NCBI GenBank assembly: GCA_934875675.1
Contig: CAKXIK010000017.1
Span: 1-49,214, forward strand
Source of the DNA: an uncultured bacterium
GTDB taxonomy: Bacteria; Bacillota; Clostridia; Oscillospirales; Acutalibacteraceae
Direction: 5' to 3'
Length of the DNA: 49,214 nt
The stretch's first letter is position 1. Each line of letters starts with the position of its first letter. The translations under genes and the position numbers were made by a program. Below, in pieces: positions 42,201 through 49,214 of the stretch. The notes below the pieces were generated by a model that made no database searches, was not told where the DNA came from, and saw only the letters and a list, made by a program, of their open reading frames with translations.

Positions 42201-44690
42201 CCGACCATCACCGGAAACATGACCGATGGCTTTGTCGTTACCAATACCTTGGATCAGGAAAAGATTACAATCTCCGGAACCAAAACGTGGGTAGACAACA
42301 ATAACACCTATAATACCCGCCCGGAAACCATCACGTTTAACCTCTACCGCAATGGTTCACCGTTTGATTCCCAGCAGGTTTCCAAAACGGCAAACGGCTA
42401 CAGCTTTACGGATCTGGATCGCTACGACGCAAATCGTCAGCCATACACGTATACCGTAAAAGAAGAAGCTGTTAAGGGCTACACCTCCGCAGCAGACCAG
42501 AGCGGATTCAACTTTACCAATACCATTGCCCAGCAGAAAACATCGGTTGCGGTCAGCAAGACCTGGATTGCGCCGGATGCTTTGAAAGCTGCAGTTACCA
42601 TCAACCTTAAGCAAAACGGAACGGTTATTGCCAATGTTACGCTTGACGGAACCGTTGATAGCAATGAAACCGCTGCATGGCAGTACACATTTGCAAATCT
42701 GGATGTTTACGATGCAACCGGCACAAAATATGTTTACACGGTGGAAGAAGCCACAAAGCTGGCAAACTTCAATGCACCGGAAATTACCGGAAGTGCAGCC
42801 GAAGGTTTTGTAATTACCAACCGTGTTACGCAGAAAGTAACATCCGTTTCCGGAAGCAAAACATGGATTGATAACGGTAACGCATACAACACCCGCCCGG
42901 AGACCATCACAATTGAGCTGTATCGTGACAATGCATTCTTCAAGAGCACGGCTGTTTCCAAGACTGCTGCAGGATATACGTTCGATCAGCTGGAGGTTTA
43001 CGCTGCAGATGGTCACGAGTATTCCTATACGGTTAAAGAAGCAGATGTGGAGGGTTATACCTCTGAGCAGAATGGCAACAACTTCATTAACACGGTTGAG
43101 CAGTCCAAGACGGATGTCTCTGTCACCAAGGTTTGGGTTGCGCCCGCAAATATGCAGAGCACAGTCAAGATCAATCTGCTCAAAAATGGTCAGATTGCAG
43201 ACAGTGTAACACTGAATGGTACAGAGACCGCTGCATGGCAACACACCTTCTCCAATCTGGATGTGTACGATTTAGAGACCGGTGCGAAGTACACCTATAC
43301 AGTGGAAGAAGAAACACAGCTGGCTGACTTTGATGATGCTGTAATCAGCGGCACGGCAGCAGACGGTTTCGCAGTAACCAACACCGTTTCTCAAGACACA
43401 ACCGCAGTGACCGGCAAGAAGACCTGGATTGATCCGAAAGATACCGTTCATCCGACAATCACAATTACGCTGTATCGTGACAATGCCGTTTATCAGACCG
43501 TAGATCTCGAAAACGGAAAAACTGATTACAGCTTCACAAATCTGCCGGTTTATGCATTAGATTCTGAAGACGAAGCAAAGAATGACGGTCATATTTATGT
43601 TTATACCGTAAAAGAATCCACAGTAGAAGGCTACACCTCCGCACAGGATGGCAACAACTTCATTAATACCATTGATCAGGATTATACCGAAATTTCCGGC
43701 ACCAAGACTTGGATTGATCCGGAAGATACGGAGCATGCAACTCTTACCATTACCCTTAAACGCGACGGTGCGGTTTACAAAACAACAGAGCTGAAAAACG
43801 GTGAAACCGATTACAGCTTCTCCGAACTGCCGGTTTATGCCTTGGATGATGAAGATGCAGCCAAAAACGACGGTCACCGTTATGTCTATACGGTTGAAGA
43901 GTCGGCAGTAGAAGGATACACCTCCGCACAGGATGGCAACAACTTCATCAATACCATTGATCAGGATTATACCGAAATTTCCGGTACAAAAACCTGGATT
44001 AATCCGGGCACCTCTGCAAATCCGACTATCACAATCAACTTGCTTCGTGACGGTGCAGTGTATCAGAGTGTTGAACTGCATGACGGAGAGACCACCTATC
44101 AGTTTACCGAACTCCCGGTCTATGATCTGGATGTTCTCAAGGACGGTCACCGGTTTGCGTACACGGTGGAAGAAGAAAATGTAGAGGGATATACCTCCGC
44201 ACAAGACGGCAATAATTTTACAAATACCATTGCGCAGCAGAAGATTTCTGTCAGCGGTACAAAGATATGGGAAGATGTGCCGGAAGATGAGACATTGCCG
44301 GAAGTCACCATTATTCTTAACTGCGACGGTAAAGAGATTGCCCGCACGATTATGAACACCACGACCGGTTGGACGTATGCATTCAATGAACTCGATCGCT
44401 ATGATTTGACTGACGGCCACGAATATCAGTATACAGTTGCAGAAGTACCGGTGGAAGGCTACACCACCGAACAGGATGGTTTCAACTTCACCAATATCTA
44501 TGAAGAAGAAATCGTTGAGAGCAACCCGCCGCTGGTTGGTCCGTCCAGCGAGCCGGAAGAAAGCATTCCCGATAATGACATTCCGCTGACCGGCGGTGTG
44601 GCAGTGGCAGGAGGCGCACTGGGTGTGTTTGCTGCTGCAGCAGCTGCTGCAATCTGGTTTGGCAAGCGCAAAAAGGAAGATGAAGAATAA
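39276..44690 (+). CDS. Sortase-anchored VWA/SpaA/Cna_B surface protein
   Basis: This 1804-residue wall protein has a signal peptide (residues 1-29, cut near AQA). A VWA domain (about 104-420) carries MIDAS DTSGS (111-115) and LTDG, with two Cys/His knuckles inserted: C119, C122, H128, C132, and C329, C332, H339, H344, C346. A SpaA-like domain (about 508-612) contains NKVAYHNNNLGLGGAVF and SGTYTLTETTAANGY. Twelve Cna_B modules (about 613-1745) follow, each starting like SVSGTKTW and ending YTVEE...NNFxNT. The sorting signal is IPLTG (1769-1773), a 21-residue helix and the tail KRKKEDEE. Such tip- or stalk-type adhesins bind host or matrix through VWA. ATG 39276 follows GAAAGGGG. No sortase is nearby. 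Confidence 0.9.
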   Translation: MMKTVLKKVMSCVLSVCMLAGSLVLTAQATPNGSEQIGKYVTVGKDNVAGTQTNGTTTSTVTGSDGVELQKNIAPVVENGKVIENLFDITLQVKTQQSVTSHDAAVAIVIDTSGSMAYCAECGQEWYHASTCKYYSKYDNDNDVTTAQSRMNATIAGAKAFVAALVKDSSNTGKIYVSVIQFASTASKVSDWTDITTSAGKKSVEDAIDSLEAGGGTNLEAGLMLARNRLNMKAAPVGGKKTVNISALSKYTVLLTDGQPTYHVKNETASTEYAGTFGTGGTGGDGGNTTEAERNEAKAMATQVKTLGSKLYTICYGVSKDALYETDPCVNCGKTKDEHWSRDHWCPDYSGKSYQGTTVTVGDYLKNEIASTATEDATYAFSANNTNDLNKAFSSIASSTISGINASGATVSDPMAEKIVFQTGTDFTGNSAQDAQFNSQTNTLEWTLNAEHASTNTNSSGVTTYTYTVTYRIALDTSNLVPDQYYPTNKYTSFTYGENELAFKVPTVKGMFGTFSFNKVAYHNNNLGLGGAVFTMVRNDNQVTRTATSNINGSVTFTNLPSGTYTLTETTAANGYDKTTASSYTVVVSFGEVSVQNVSGALTITNKLLQKKTSVSGTKTWVDGNGKGRPESITVILNRDGKEAARQTVTAANKWAYSFTDLDQINLETGKDYVYTVQEIVPQGYENTVNGNNLTNTLEQKKISVSGSKVWVDGNNALNTRPDSVTLELFANGVSTGKTIVTNSAKQWAYSFTGLDQYDAARFPITYTVQEKNTDSDYTATIGNQENHYQVINTIKQEKITVSGSKAWVDNGNAENTRPASVTLSLYANGSATGNTTTTTAADSWNYSFTGLDKFDSNGAVITYTVKEVNTSSLYTAQDGNAGNQFTVTNTIKQQKTSVSVSKAWVIPEGTQKPAVTISLNNGSTSLQSVTLNGTEATPWQHTFTNLDVYDLTTGAKINYTVSETAINGYNNNGAPTITGNMTDGFVVTNTLDQEKITISGTKTWVDNNNTYNTRPETITFNLYRNGSPFDSQQVSKTANGYSFTDLDRYDANRQPYTYTVKEEAVKGYTSAADQSGFNFTNTIAQQKTSVAVSKTWIAPDALKAAVTINLKQNGTVIANVTLDGTVDSNETAAWQYTFANLDVYDATGTKYVYTVEEATKLANFNAPEITGSAAEGFVITNRVTQKVTSVSGSKTWIDNGNAYNTRPETITIELYRDNAFFKSTAVSKTAAGYTFDQLEVYAADGHEYSYTVKEADVEGYTSEQNGNNFINTVEQSKTDVSVTKVWVAPANMQSTVKINLLKNGQIADSVTLNGTETAAWQHTFSNLDVYDLETGAKYTYTVEEETQLADFDDAVISGTAADGFAVTNTVSQDTTAVTGKKTWIDPKDTVHPTITITLYRDNAVYQTVDLENGKTDYSFTNLPVYALDSEDEAKNDGHIYVYTVKESTVEGYTSAQDGNNFINTIDQDYTEISGTKTWIDPEDTEHATLTITLKRDGAVYKTTELKNGETDYSFSELPVYALDDEDAAKNDGHRYVYTVEESAVEGYTSAQDGNNFINTIDQDYTEISGTKTWINPGTSANPTITINLLRDGAVYQSVELHDGETTYQFTELPVYDLDVLKDGHRFAYTVEEENVEGYTSAQDGNNFTNTIAQQKISVSGTKIWEDVPEDETLPEVTIILNCDGKEIARTIMNTTTGWTYAFNELDRYDLTDGHEYQYTVAEVPVEGYTTEQDGFNFTNIYEEEIVESNPPLVGPSSEPEESIPDNDIPLTGGVAVAGGALGVFAAAAAAAIWFGKRKKEDEE
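41112..44508 (+). repeat. Array of twelve Cna_B-coding repeats
   Basis: About 3.4 kb of tandem modules averaging 283 bases code for the Cna_B stalk. Two subtypes can be told apart: one with WVDN...NTRPETIT, one with WVxPxxxxxxVTINL and GTETAAWQHTFSNLDVYD. The copies differ enough to have diverged over time, apart from the 285-base-spaced segment at 43621-43984. Confidence 0.8.
43621..43984 (+). repeat. Near-identical 79-base segments, 285 bases apart
   Basis: Bases 43621-43699 and 43906-43984 differ at only about three positions over 79 bases (both start CAGTAGAAGG and end in TTTCCGG). The second Cna_B module at this point looks like a recent duplication, and recombination between the two copies would remove exactly one 95-residue module. 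Confidence 0.75.
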
Positions 44691-44731
44691 TCTCTTCTGA
44701 AACGACCCAATCGCATGACAATTAAATCATA

Positions 44732-44774
44732 AAAAAGCGGGGCTGTTCCGAACAATCGGAGCAGCCCCGCTTTT
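44732..44774. terminator. Bidirectional terminator after the surface protein
   Basis: AAAAGCGGGGCTG...TCCGA pairs with TCGG...CAGCCCCGCTTTT around a short loop, with one mismatch. A-runs and T-runs on both sides suit both convergent genes. Confidence 0.85.
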
Positions 44775-44817
44775 GATGGTGTGTATCCAGCCAGTACATA
44801 TTCAAACAGTGAAATAA

Positions 44818-45594
44818 TCAGAAATTCTTAACCCAGCGGGTGAGTGTGGCGGCAGTGGGGGCAAGAGTTTCCAATTTGTCATCATAAACAAACTCGATCA
44901 ATGCGGAATGAGGCGATGCAACTTGCTGTGCAAGCGACAGATATTTGTGCCAAACTTCTGTGCCGTCCTCAAGCGGGAAACTGGTAATGGAACCGTCAGG
45001 TTCGCTTCTGATTTGAAAGACATGCAGATTGGTGATGTATTTTGCCAAAGCAGTGATTGAATCCAAATTATAAGCTTCGTCGAAGTTCTGATTCGGCTGC
45101 CAATAGGTGGTCATATTGCGTCGATCAACAGCCTCAAGAAAACGCAGTGCAGCGTGATATTCATCCGTAATGGTATTGTTGTGACATTCCAGCGAGACGG
45201 TGATTCCTTTTTCGGCGGCCAGATCACATAAAAGCTGTGCTTCCTTAACCAAAGAAGAAAATTCTGCATCACTCAGTTGAGCAGATCCTTTTTTCCCGCC
45301 CCAGATACGTACAATGGTCACACCAAGAGCTTCTGCACATTGCAGCACATCGCCAAATGCAGCGGTTGGGTTTGCAGCTTCACCCAAATGGTAATAAGTG
45401 CCGTAGGAAGTTACGATTAGACCGGCTTCTTCGGTCATTTTTCGAACCTGACGGGCGCGTAAAACATCGCCGGCGGGCACATGAATATCACCGCCCCATT
45501 CAATTCCCTGCAAACCGGCCTCCTTGGAAGCGCGAATAATTTCTTCCGGCGAATTATCACGGAACGAAACGGAGGCAACACCTGTTATCAGCAT
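44818..45594 (-). CDS. Sugar phosphate isomerase/epimerase-like TIM-barrel protein
   Basis: This 258-residue protein belongs to the AP-endonuclease-2/xylose-isomerase-like TIM-barrel superfamily. Supporting stretches are GLQGIEWGGDIHVPAG near the start (metal-site Glu and His), VRIWGGKKGS, SLECHNNTITDEY with metal-binding Glu and His, YWQPNQN, and LHVFQIR. The reaction is unknown; relatives isomerise or epimerise keto-sugars or inositols. The ATG at 45594 follows AAAGGTG; the start seven codons upstream was rejected. It is transcribed alone from a strong promoter at 45659-45687, divergent from asnA. Confidence 0.82.
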   Translation of the reverse strand: MLITGVASVSFRDNSPEEIIRASKEAGLQGIEWGGDIHVPAGDVLRARQVRKMTEEAGLIVTSYGTYYHLGEAANPTAAFGDVLQCAEALGVTIVRIWGGKKGSAQLSDAEFSSLVKEAQLLCDLAAEKGITVSLECHNNTITDEYHAALRFLEAVDRRNMTTYWQPNQNFDEAYNLDSITALAKYITNLHVFQIRSEPDGSITSFPLEDGTEVWHKYLSLAQQVASPHSALIEFVYDDKLETLAPTAATLTRWVKNF

Positions 45595-45658
45595 ATTCGT
45601 CACACCTTTTTTCAATTTTTTGGATTCTTTGAAATCAAAAGAAAGTAACTATTTATTT

Positions 45659-45687
45659 ATTGTACATGGGGTATATCAAAAGGTCAA
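45659..45687 (-). promoter_or_regulatory. Promoter of the isomerase-like gene
   Basis: On the minus strand TTGACC (45687-45682) and TACAAT (45664-45659) are separated by exactly 17 bases. Confidence 0.75.
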
Positions 45688-45747
45688 GGTAAAATATAAA
45701 AAGATCAAGCAGAATCGGATAAAATAAAAAAAGCAGGAAAAGATTTG

Positions 45748-45776
45748 TTGCGCTTTTAATCGTTTCATGATACAAT
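45748..45776 (+). promoter_or_regulatory. asnA promoter
   Basis: TTGCGC (45748-45753) and TACAAT (45771-45776) are 17 bases apart. The start codon at 45819 leaves a leader of about 35 bases. Confidence 0.65.
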
Positions 45777-45818
45777 AAATTTTATTGAATTAAAGCAACA
45801 AAGGAAGAGGGAATTGCA

Positions 45819-46829
45819 GTGGCGCAGTTGATGATTCCTGCAGGCTACAAAAGTCAGCAGTCAATCCGGGAGACAGAGGTCGCAATTAAACAGACAAAGG
45901 ATTTTTTTGAGCGTGAGCTTGCCCGTCAATTAAATTTAACACGTGTATCGGCTCCGCTTTTTGTTCGTCCGGAAACAGGACTTAATGATAATCTTAATGG
46001 AGTAGAGCGCCCTGTTCGCTTTGGAATTCGGGAACAAAATGATGCAGAAGTGGAAGTAGTTCATTCACTGGCAAAATGGAAGCGAATGGCACTCAAACGC
46101 TATGGCTTTGCACCTGGAGAGGGACTTTACACGGATATGAGCGCAATTCGGCGTGATGAAGATACAGACAATATTCATTCGCTTTATGTGGATCAGTGGG
46201 ACTGGGAAAAAATTCTCGGCGACGGTGAACGTACTGTGGAAACGCTTCAGGACGTAGTGCGTCATGTTTATGCGGCTCTGCGTGCAACAGAAGAATATCT
46301 TGCCGGGCTTTATCCGTACTTGGGCCGCATTCTTCCGGAAGAAATTTCATTTGTAACAACCCAGGAGCTGGAAGACCGTTATCCTGAGAAAACACCAAAA
46401 GAGCGTGAAAATCTGATTGCACAGGAAAAGGGCGCAGTGTTCCTGATGCAGATTGGTGGAGCACTCAAATCCGGTCAAAAGCATGACGGCCGTGCACCGG
46501 ACTACGACGATTGGAATCTGAACGGAGATATTATTGTCAATAACCCGTTGTTGGGGATTGGGTTTGAAATTTCTTCCATGGGGATTCGTGTCAATCAGGA
46601 AAGCCTTCGCCGGCAGCTGACGATCAGCGGCTGTGAAGATCGTGCGGAACTGCCGTTCCAAAAAGCGCTGCTCAACGGAGAACTGCCGAATACCATCGGC
46701 GGCGGTATCGGTCAGTCAAGAATCTGCATGTTCTTCCTGCGCAAGGCACATATCGGTGAAGTGCAGTCCTCTGTTTGGCCGGAGGAAATCCTTCGTCAGG
46801 CAGAAGCAAGCGGTTTGCAGATGCTTTAA
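45819..46829 (+). CDS. asnA: Aspartate-ammonia ligase (asparagine synthetase A)
   Basis: This 336-residue enzyme makes asparagine from aspartate, ammonia and ATP and is related to class II aminoacyl-tRNA synthetases. Family motifs visible are SAPLFVRPETGLNDNLNGVERPV, HSLAKWKRMAL, YTDMSAIRRDE, YVDQWDWEK, DYDDWNLNGDI, and the C-terminal GGGIGQSRICMFFL. Length equals that of typical AsnA (about 330). GTG at 45819 was chosen because AAGGAAGAGGG lies just upstream. It precedes the pyrR leader and is not obviously cotranscribed with pyrR, which has its own promoter. Confidence 0.95.
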   Translation: MAQLMIPAGYKSQQSIRETEVAIKQTKDFFERELARQLNLTRVSAPLFVRPETGLNDNLNGVERPVRFGIREQNDAEVEVVHSLAKWKRMALKRYGFAPGEGLYTDMSAIRRDEDTDNIHSLYVDQWDWEKILGDGERTVETLQDVVRHVYAALRATEEYLAGLYPYLGRILPEEISFVTTQELEDRYPEKTPKERENLIAQEKGAVFLMQIGGALKSGQKHDGRAPDYDDWNLNGDIIVNNPLLGIGFEISSMGIRVNQESLRRQLTISGCEDRAELPFQKALLNGELPNTIGGGIGQSRICMFFLRKAHIGEVQSSVWPEEILRQAEASGLQML

Positions 46830-46860
46830 AAAATATTTCGACGAATTTGTTCATTTTCTC

Positions 46861-46889
46861 TTTACAAATTGCAAAAAGCGTGCTATGAT
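46861..46889 (+). promoter_or_regulatory. pyrR-uraA promoter
   Basis: TTTACA (46861-46866) and TATGAT (46884-46889) have a 17-base spacer. Transcription starting near 46896 would place the PyrR-binding hairpin at the very 5' end of the RNA. Confidence 0.7.
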
Positions 46890-46899
46890 ACCACAAGAA

Positions 46900-46930
46900 T
46901 CTTTAAGGCGATCCAGAGAGGTCGGCAAGA
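46900..46930 (+). promoter_or_regulatory. PyrR-binding hairpin (attenuator control element)
   Basis: The sequence ATCCAGAGAGGTC (46911-46923) matches the conserved PyrR-binding loop ARUCCNGNGAGGYU. GATC and GGTC close a CAGAGA hexaloop, C-G extends it, and TCTT/AAGA forms a lower stem. When UMP-bound PyrR holds this hairpin, the downstream terminator can form. Confidence 0.85.
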
Positions 46931-46972
46931 GGAACCAAAGTGCATCACTGCGTGCGTTTGCGCGTTTATTTG

Positions 46973-47009
46973 TGCGGTTCTGCCGATTTTCCGGCGGGGC
47001 CGCATTTTT
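46973..47009 (+). terminator. pyr attenuator terminator
   Basis: TGCGGTTCTGCCG pairs with CGGCGGGGCCGCA (three G-U pairs) around ATTTTC, followed by TTTTT. It ends 21 bases before the pyrR start and is the conditional terminator of the leader. Confidence 0.82.
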
Positions 47010-47030
47010 GCTTGTGTATGGGGTGATTAC

Positions 47031-47564
47031 TTGCAACTGAAGGCGCAAATTATGGATGAAGCTGCTGTTTTTCGGGCGCTGATGCGCATTGCTCATGAGA
47101 TTGAGGAACGAAACAGCAATTGTAAAGAGCTTTGCCTGATCGGAATCTGTCGCCGTGGAGTGCCGCTGGCAGAGCAGATTGCCAAAAACATGCGCAGTTT
47201 TTCAAAAATGCAGATTTTTGTTGGCGGGCTTGATATTGTCAGATATCGTGATGATGGGCGCACGGCAGATAAACCGGACGCAACAAAAATGGATTTCTCA
47301 GTGGAAGGGAAAACTGTCGTGCTGGTTGATGACGTCATCTGCACCGGCAGAACCATTCGTGCCGCAATGGATGCCTTAATGAGACATGGGCGCGCGGCGT
47401 GTATTCAGCTTGCAGTCTTAGTGGATCGTGGTCACAGGGAATTGCCGATTCGGGGCGATTATATTGGCAAAAACGTTCCTACCGCCCGCAATGAAATCGT
47501 TCGCGTCTGTTTGCCTGGATTTGATGAAAAAACCGGAGTGGATATATACAGCGAGGAAAAATAG
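47031..47564 (+). CDS. pyrR: Pyrimidine operon attenuator / uracil phosphoribosyltransferase PyrR
   Basis: This 177-residue protein is the RNA-binding regulator that senses UMP and causes attenuation of pyr genes. It resembles Bacillus PyrR throughout: QIMDEAAVFRALMRIAHEIEE at the start, the PRPP-binding motif VVLVDDVICTGRTIRAAMDAL, and LAVLVDRGHRELPIRGDYIGKN. TTG at 47031 was chosen: GGGGTG precedes it and the downstream protein begins just like other PyrR proteins; the frame open upstream reads through the leader hairpins. Its RNA target lies in its own leader. uraA follows 79 bases on. Confidence 0.95.
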   Translation: MQLKAQIMDEAAVFRALMRIAHEIEERNSNCKELCLIGICRRGVPLAEQIAKNMRSFSKMQIFVGGLDIVRYRDDGRTADKPDATKMDFSVEGKTVVLVDDVICTGRTIRAAMDALMRHGRAACIQLAVLVDRGHRELPIRGDYIGKNVPTARNEIVRVCLPGFDEKTGVDIYSEEK

Positions 47565-47643
47565 CTGCACAATATACTTTGTCGATCATGCATTTTGCAT
47601 ATTCATAGACCTGATATTCTGAAGAAGAAAAGGAAGGATTCGA

Positions 47644-49032
47644 ATGAAAAACAATCTGACTATTCCAACGGAAGGCATTCGTGACGCACGCAAGCTCGGC
47701 ATTCCCAAAATGATGCTGTTAGGCGTACAACACATGTTTGCAATGTTTGGCGCAACCATTCTGGTTCCGGTGCTGACGGGGCTCAGCATGTCGGCAACGC
47801 TGCTGTTTGCAGGGTTGGGTACGCTGCTGTTTCACGTTTTTGCCAAAGGAAAGGTTCCGGCGTTCCTTGGTTCTTCGTTTGCGTTTCTCGGTGGTTATGC
47901 CACAGTAAAAACGATGGGTGCTCAATATGGGCTTACCGAGCAGCAATCCTTGCCGTATGCCTGCATGGGTGTTGCAGCTGCCGGTCTTCTGTATTTTGTT
48001 CTGGCAGCTTTGTTCAAGCTTTTCGGTGTGAAGCGCGTCATGAAATTTTTCCCGCCGATTGTTACGGGCCCGATTATTATTGCGATTGGATTGACGCTTT
48101 CCGGATCCGCCATCACAAATTCCTCTGCAAATTGGTGGATTGCGCTGCTTGCCATTGCAATTATCATTGTCTGCAACATCTGGGGCAAGGGTATGATTAA
48201 AATTGTTCCGATTCTGCTGGGTGTAATCGGTTCCTATGCGATAGCTGCAGTTCTGCATGCAACCGGCGCAGCGCAGCTGCTTGACCCTGCAAAGATTCAG
48301 GCGCTGAACGATGCAGCTTGGGTTGGCTTGCCATTCCAGTGGAGTGACACCGGTCTCTCCATCTTTGGCGATGGCTTCAACAGTGGACTGCTGATTAGCT
48401 CGGTTATCACGATTATGCCGATTGCATTGGCTACCATGGTTGAGCATATCGGAGATATTTGCGCAATCTCCTCTACCGTTGGTGAAAATTATCTGGAACA
48501 ACCCGGATTGCATCGCACCTTGATGGGAGATGGCAGTGCAACGATTCTGGCTTCTTTGTTTGGCGCTCCGGCAAATACCACTTATGGAGAGAACACCGGT
48601 GTGCTGAATCTGACGAAGGTCTATGATCCCCGCGTTATCCGCATTGCAGCTTATATCGCAATTCTGTTTTCCTTCTGCCCAAAGTTTGTTGCGCTGATTA
48701 ACTGCATGCCGGTTGCAACCATCGGCGGTGTTTCTTTGGTGCTTTACGGTATGATTTCTGCAGTTGGTGTGCGCAATGTGGTAGAAAATCAGGTCGATTT
48801 CACCAAATCCCGCAACGTTATTATTGCTGCCCTGATTCTGGTTCTTGCAATTGGCATCAAGTACGGTGCAGGCGACTCCCTTTCCATTGGTTTTGCAAGC
48901 CTTTCCGGTATCGCAGTTGCTGCGCTGGTTGGTATTGTGCTTAACGCCATTCTGCCTGGCAAGGATTATGAGTTCGGTAAAGATCCCAAAGGCGACACTT
49001 CTGTCAACTTTGAAGTTGGAAACAACGATTGA
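47644..49032 (+). CDS. uraA: Uracil/xanthine permease (NAT/NCS2 family)
   Basis: This 462-residue protein is a nucleobase:cation symporter with about 14 membrane segments. It contains GVQHMFAMFGATILVPVLTG at the N-terminus, FLGSSFAFLGG, FFPPIVTGPIIIAIG, the HIGDICA segment with a conserved acidic residue, and NTTYGENTGVLNLTKVYDPRV, matching bacterial UraA/PyrP. The ATG at 47644 follows AAAAGGAAGG. Being directly behind pyrR and the PyrR attenuator, it is almost certainly the uracil transporter, repressed when UMP is plentiful. Confidence 0.93.
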   Translation: MKNNLTIPTEGIRDARKLGIPKMMLLGVQHMFAMFGATILVPVLTGLSMSATLLFAGLGTLLFHVFAKGKVPAFLGSSFAFLGGYATVKTMGAQYGLTEQQSLPYACMGVAAAGLLYFVLAALFKLFGVKRVMKFFPPIVTGPIIIAIGLTLSGSAITNSSANWWIALLAIAIIIVCNIWGKGMIKIVPILLGVIGSYAIAAVLHATGAAQLLDPAKIQALNDAAWVGLPFQWSDTGLSIFGDGFNSGLLISSVITIMPIALATMVEHIGDICAISSTVGENYLEQPGLHRTLMGDGSATILASLFGAPANTTYGENTGVLNLTKVYDPRVIRIAAYIAILFSFCPKFVALINCMPVATIGGVSLVLYGMISAVGVRNVVENQVDFTKSRNVIIAALILVLAIGIKYGAGDSLSIGFASLSGIAVAALVGIVLNAILPGKDYEFGKDPKGDTSVNFEVGNND

Positions 49033-49065
49033 TAACGGTTGATACGAGGTTTCTACAAACATGAG

Positions 49066-49114
49066 AAAAAAGAACGCCGGTGCAGTTCAGATCTGCTGTA
49101 CCGGCGTTCTTTTT
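49066..49114 (+). terminator. Terminator after uraA
   Basis: AAAGAACGCCGGTGCAG pairs with CTGTACCGGCGTTCTTT (one mismatch) around a ten-base loop, with five Ts at the end. It closes the pyrR-uraA operon. Confidence 0.88.
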
Positions 49115-49192
49115 CATTATAATGCTTAATAATAATCCCGTTGTATGTGTTAAAATGATGTGACCCAAAAAGAGAGGAAGCCTCCCGCGAGA

Positions 49193-49203
49193 TATGGTAT
49201 AAT
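49193..49203 (+). promoter_or_regulatory. Possible extended -10 promoter at the window edge
   Basis: TGG-TATAAT (TATAAT at 49198-49203, preceded by TGG) has the extended -10 form, but no good -35 box is found. The gene it would drive is beyond the window. Confidence 0.35.
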
Positions 49204-49214
49204 GAGTTCACCAC

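Noticed and set aside
41112..44508. CRISPR-like array
   Set aside because: The repeats are in-frame coding modules of about 283 bases with diverged copies, not short identical repeats with unique spacers.
46869..47030. 54-codon N-terminal extension of PyrR
   Set aside because: It would translate the PyrR-binding and terminator hairpins; other PyrR proteins begin at the region encoded after 47031.
47719..49062. 447-codon frame on the minus strand
   Set aside because: It is the mirror of uraA; its product is rich in Asn, Arg, Cys and His, has no ribosome binding site and no family resemblance.
49115..49214. Start of an insertion sequence
   Set aside because: The last bases have a promoter-like TATAAT and a GAGG/CCTC pairing, but no inverted repeat end or transposase can be seen in the window.

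Overview
The window looks like a chromosomal segment of an anaerobic low-to-mid GC Firmicute, most likely a clostridial member of the Oscillospiraceae/Ruminococcaceae. This is inferred from several things together: strong AGGAGG-type ribosome binding sites, many TTG/GTG starts, DUF4364 and DUF2087 proteins, a PyrR attenuator, a BlaI/BlaR1 pair, a desulfoferrodoxin-like domain, and a sortase-anchored Cna_B surface protein. No plasmid, phage or complete mobile element is visible, and no CRISPR array.

Layout. 1-7.6 kb: rlmD, a small P-loop kinase, then a plus-strand run of membrane transporters and small enzymes (DMT exporter, SLC13/ArsB-like permease, MATE exporter, YbaK deacylase, GtrA, HAD phosphatase). 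7.6-11.1 kb: an SGNH esterase and a zinc/manganese ABC importer (binding protein, ATPase, permease) behind a promoter that carries a 35-bp palindrome. 11.2-15.2 kb: sbcC and sbcD on the minus strand. 15.4-20.5 kb: a 2-keto-3-deoxygluconate module, kdgK plus a KDPG aldolase fused to a VOC domain, divergent from an IclR/KdgR-type regulator, followed by an intracellular GH20 hexosaminidase. 20.7-25.8 kb: RNase R, a DUF4364 protein, tRNA-Gly(GCC), a CorA transporter and a DUF2087 regulator. 25.8-32.3 kb: a DMT transporter, an XRE regulator fused to a desulfoferrodoxin-like protein, blaR1-blaI with tandem operators, and a KdpD-like kinase with its response regulator. 32.4-37 kb: a heterodimeric ABC exporter under a MarR regulator, then secG. 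37-44.7 kb: cell-surface genes, a beta-helix lipoprotein and a 1804-residue VWA/SpaA/Cna_B LPXTG-type protein. 44.8-49.2 kb: a sugar-phosphate isomerase-like protein, asnA, and pyrR-uraA behind a PyrR-binding attenuator.

How the genes work together. Most transcription units end in clear intrinsic terminators, several of them bidirectional between convergent genes, and many start at recognisable sigma-A promoters. Regulation can be read in several places: zinc uptake (palindrome over the -10), KDG catabolism (operator just downstream of the kdgA -10), BlaI autoregulation, MarR autoregulation, and pyrimidine attenuation.

Most unusual items: the XRE-desulfoferrodoxin fusion with a strong internal ribosome binding site at the fusion joint; the histidine kinase whose only good start lies out of frame across a T7 tract; the aldolase-VOC fusion; and paired Cys/His knuckles inserted in the VWA domain of the surface protein. 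No wholly new multi-gene system is evident.
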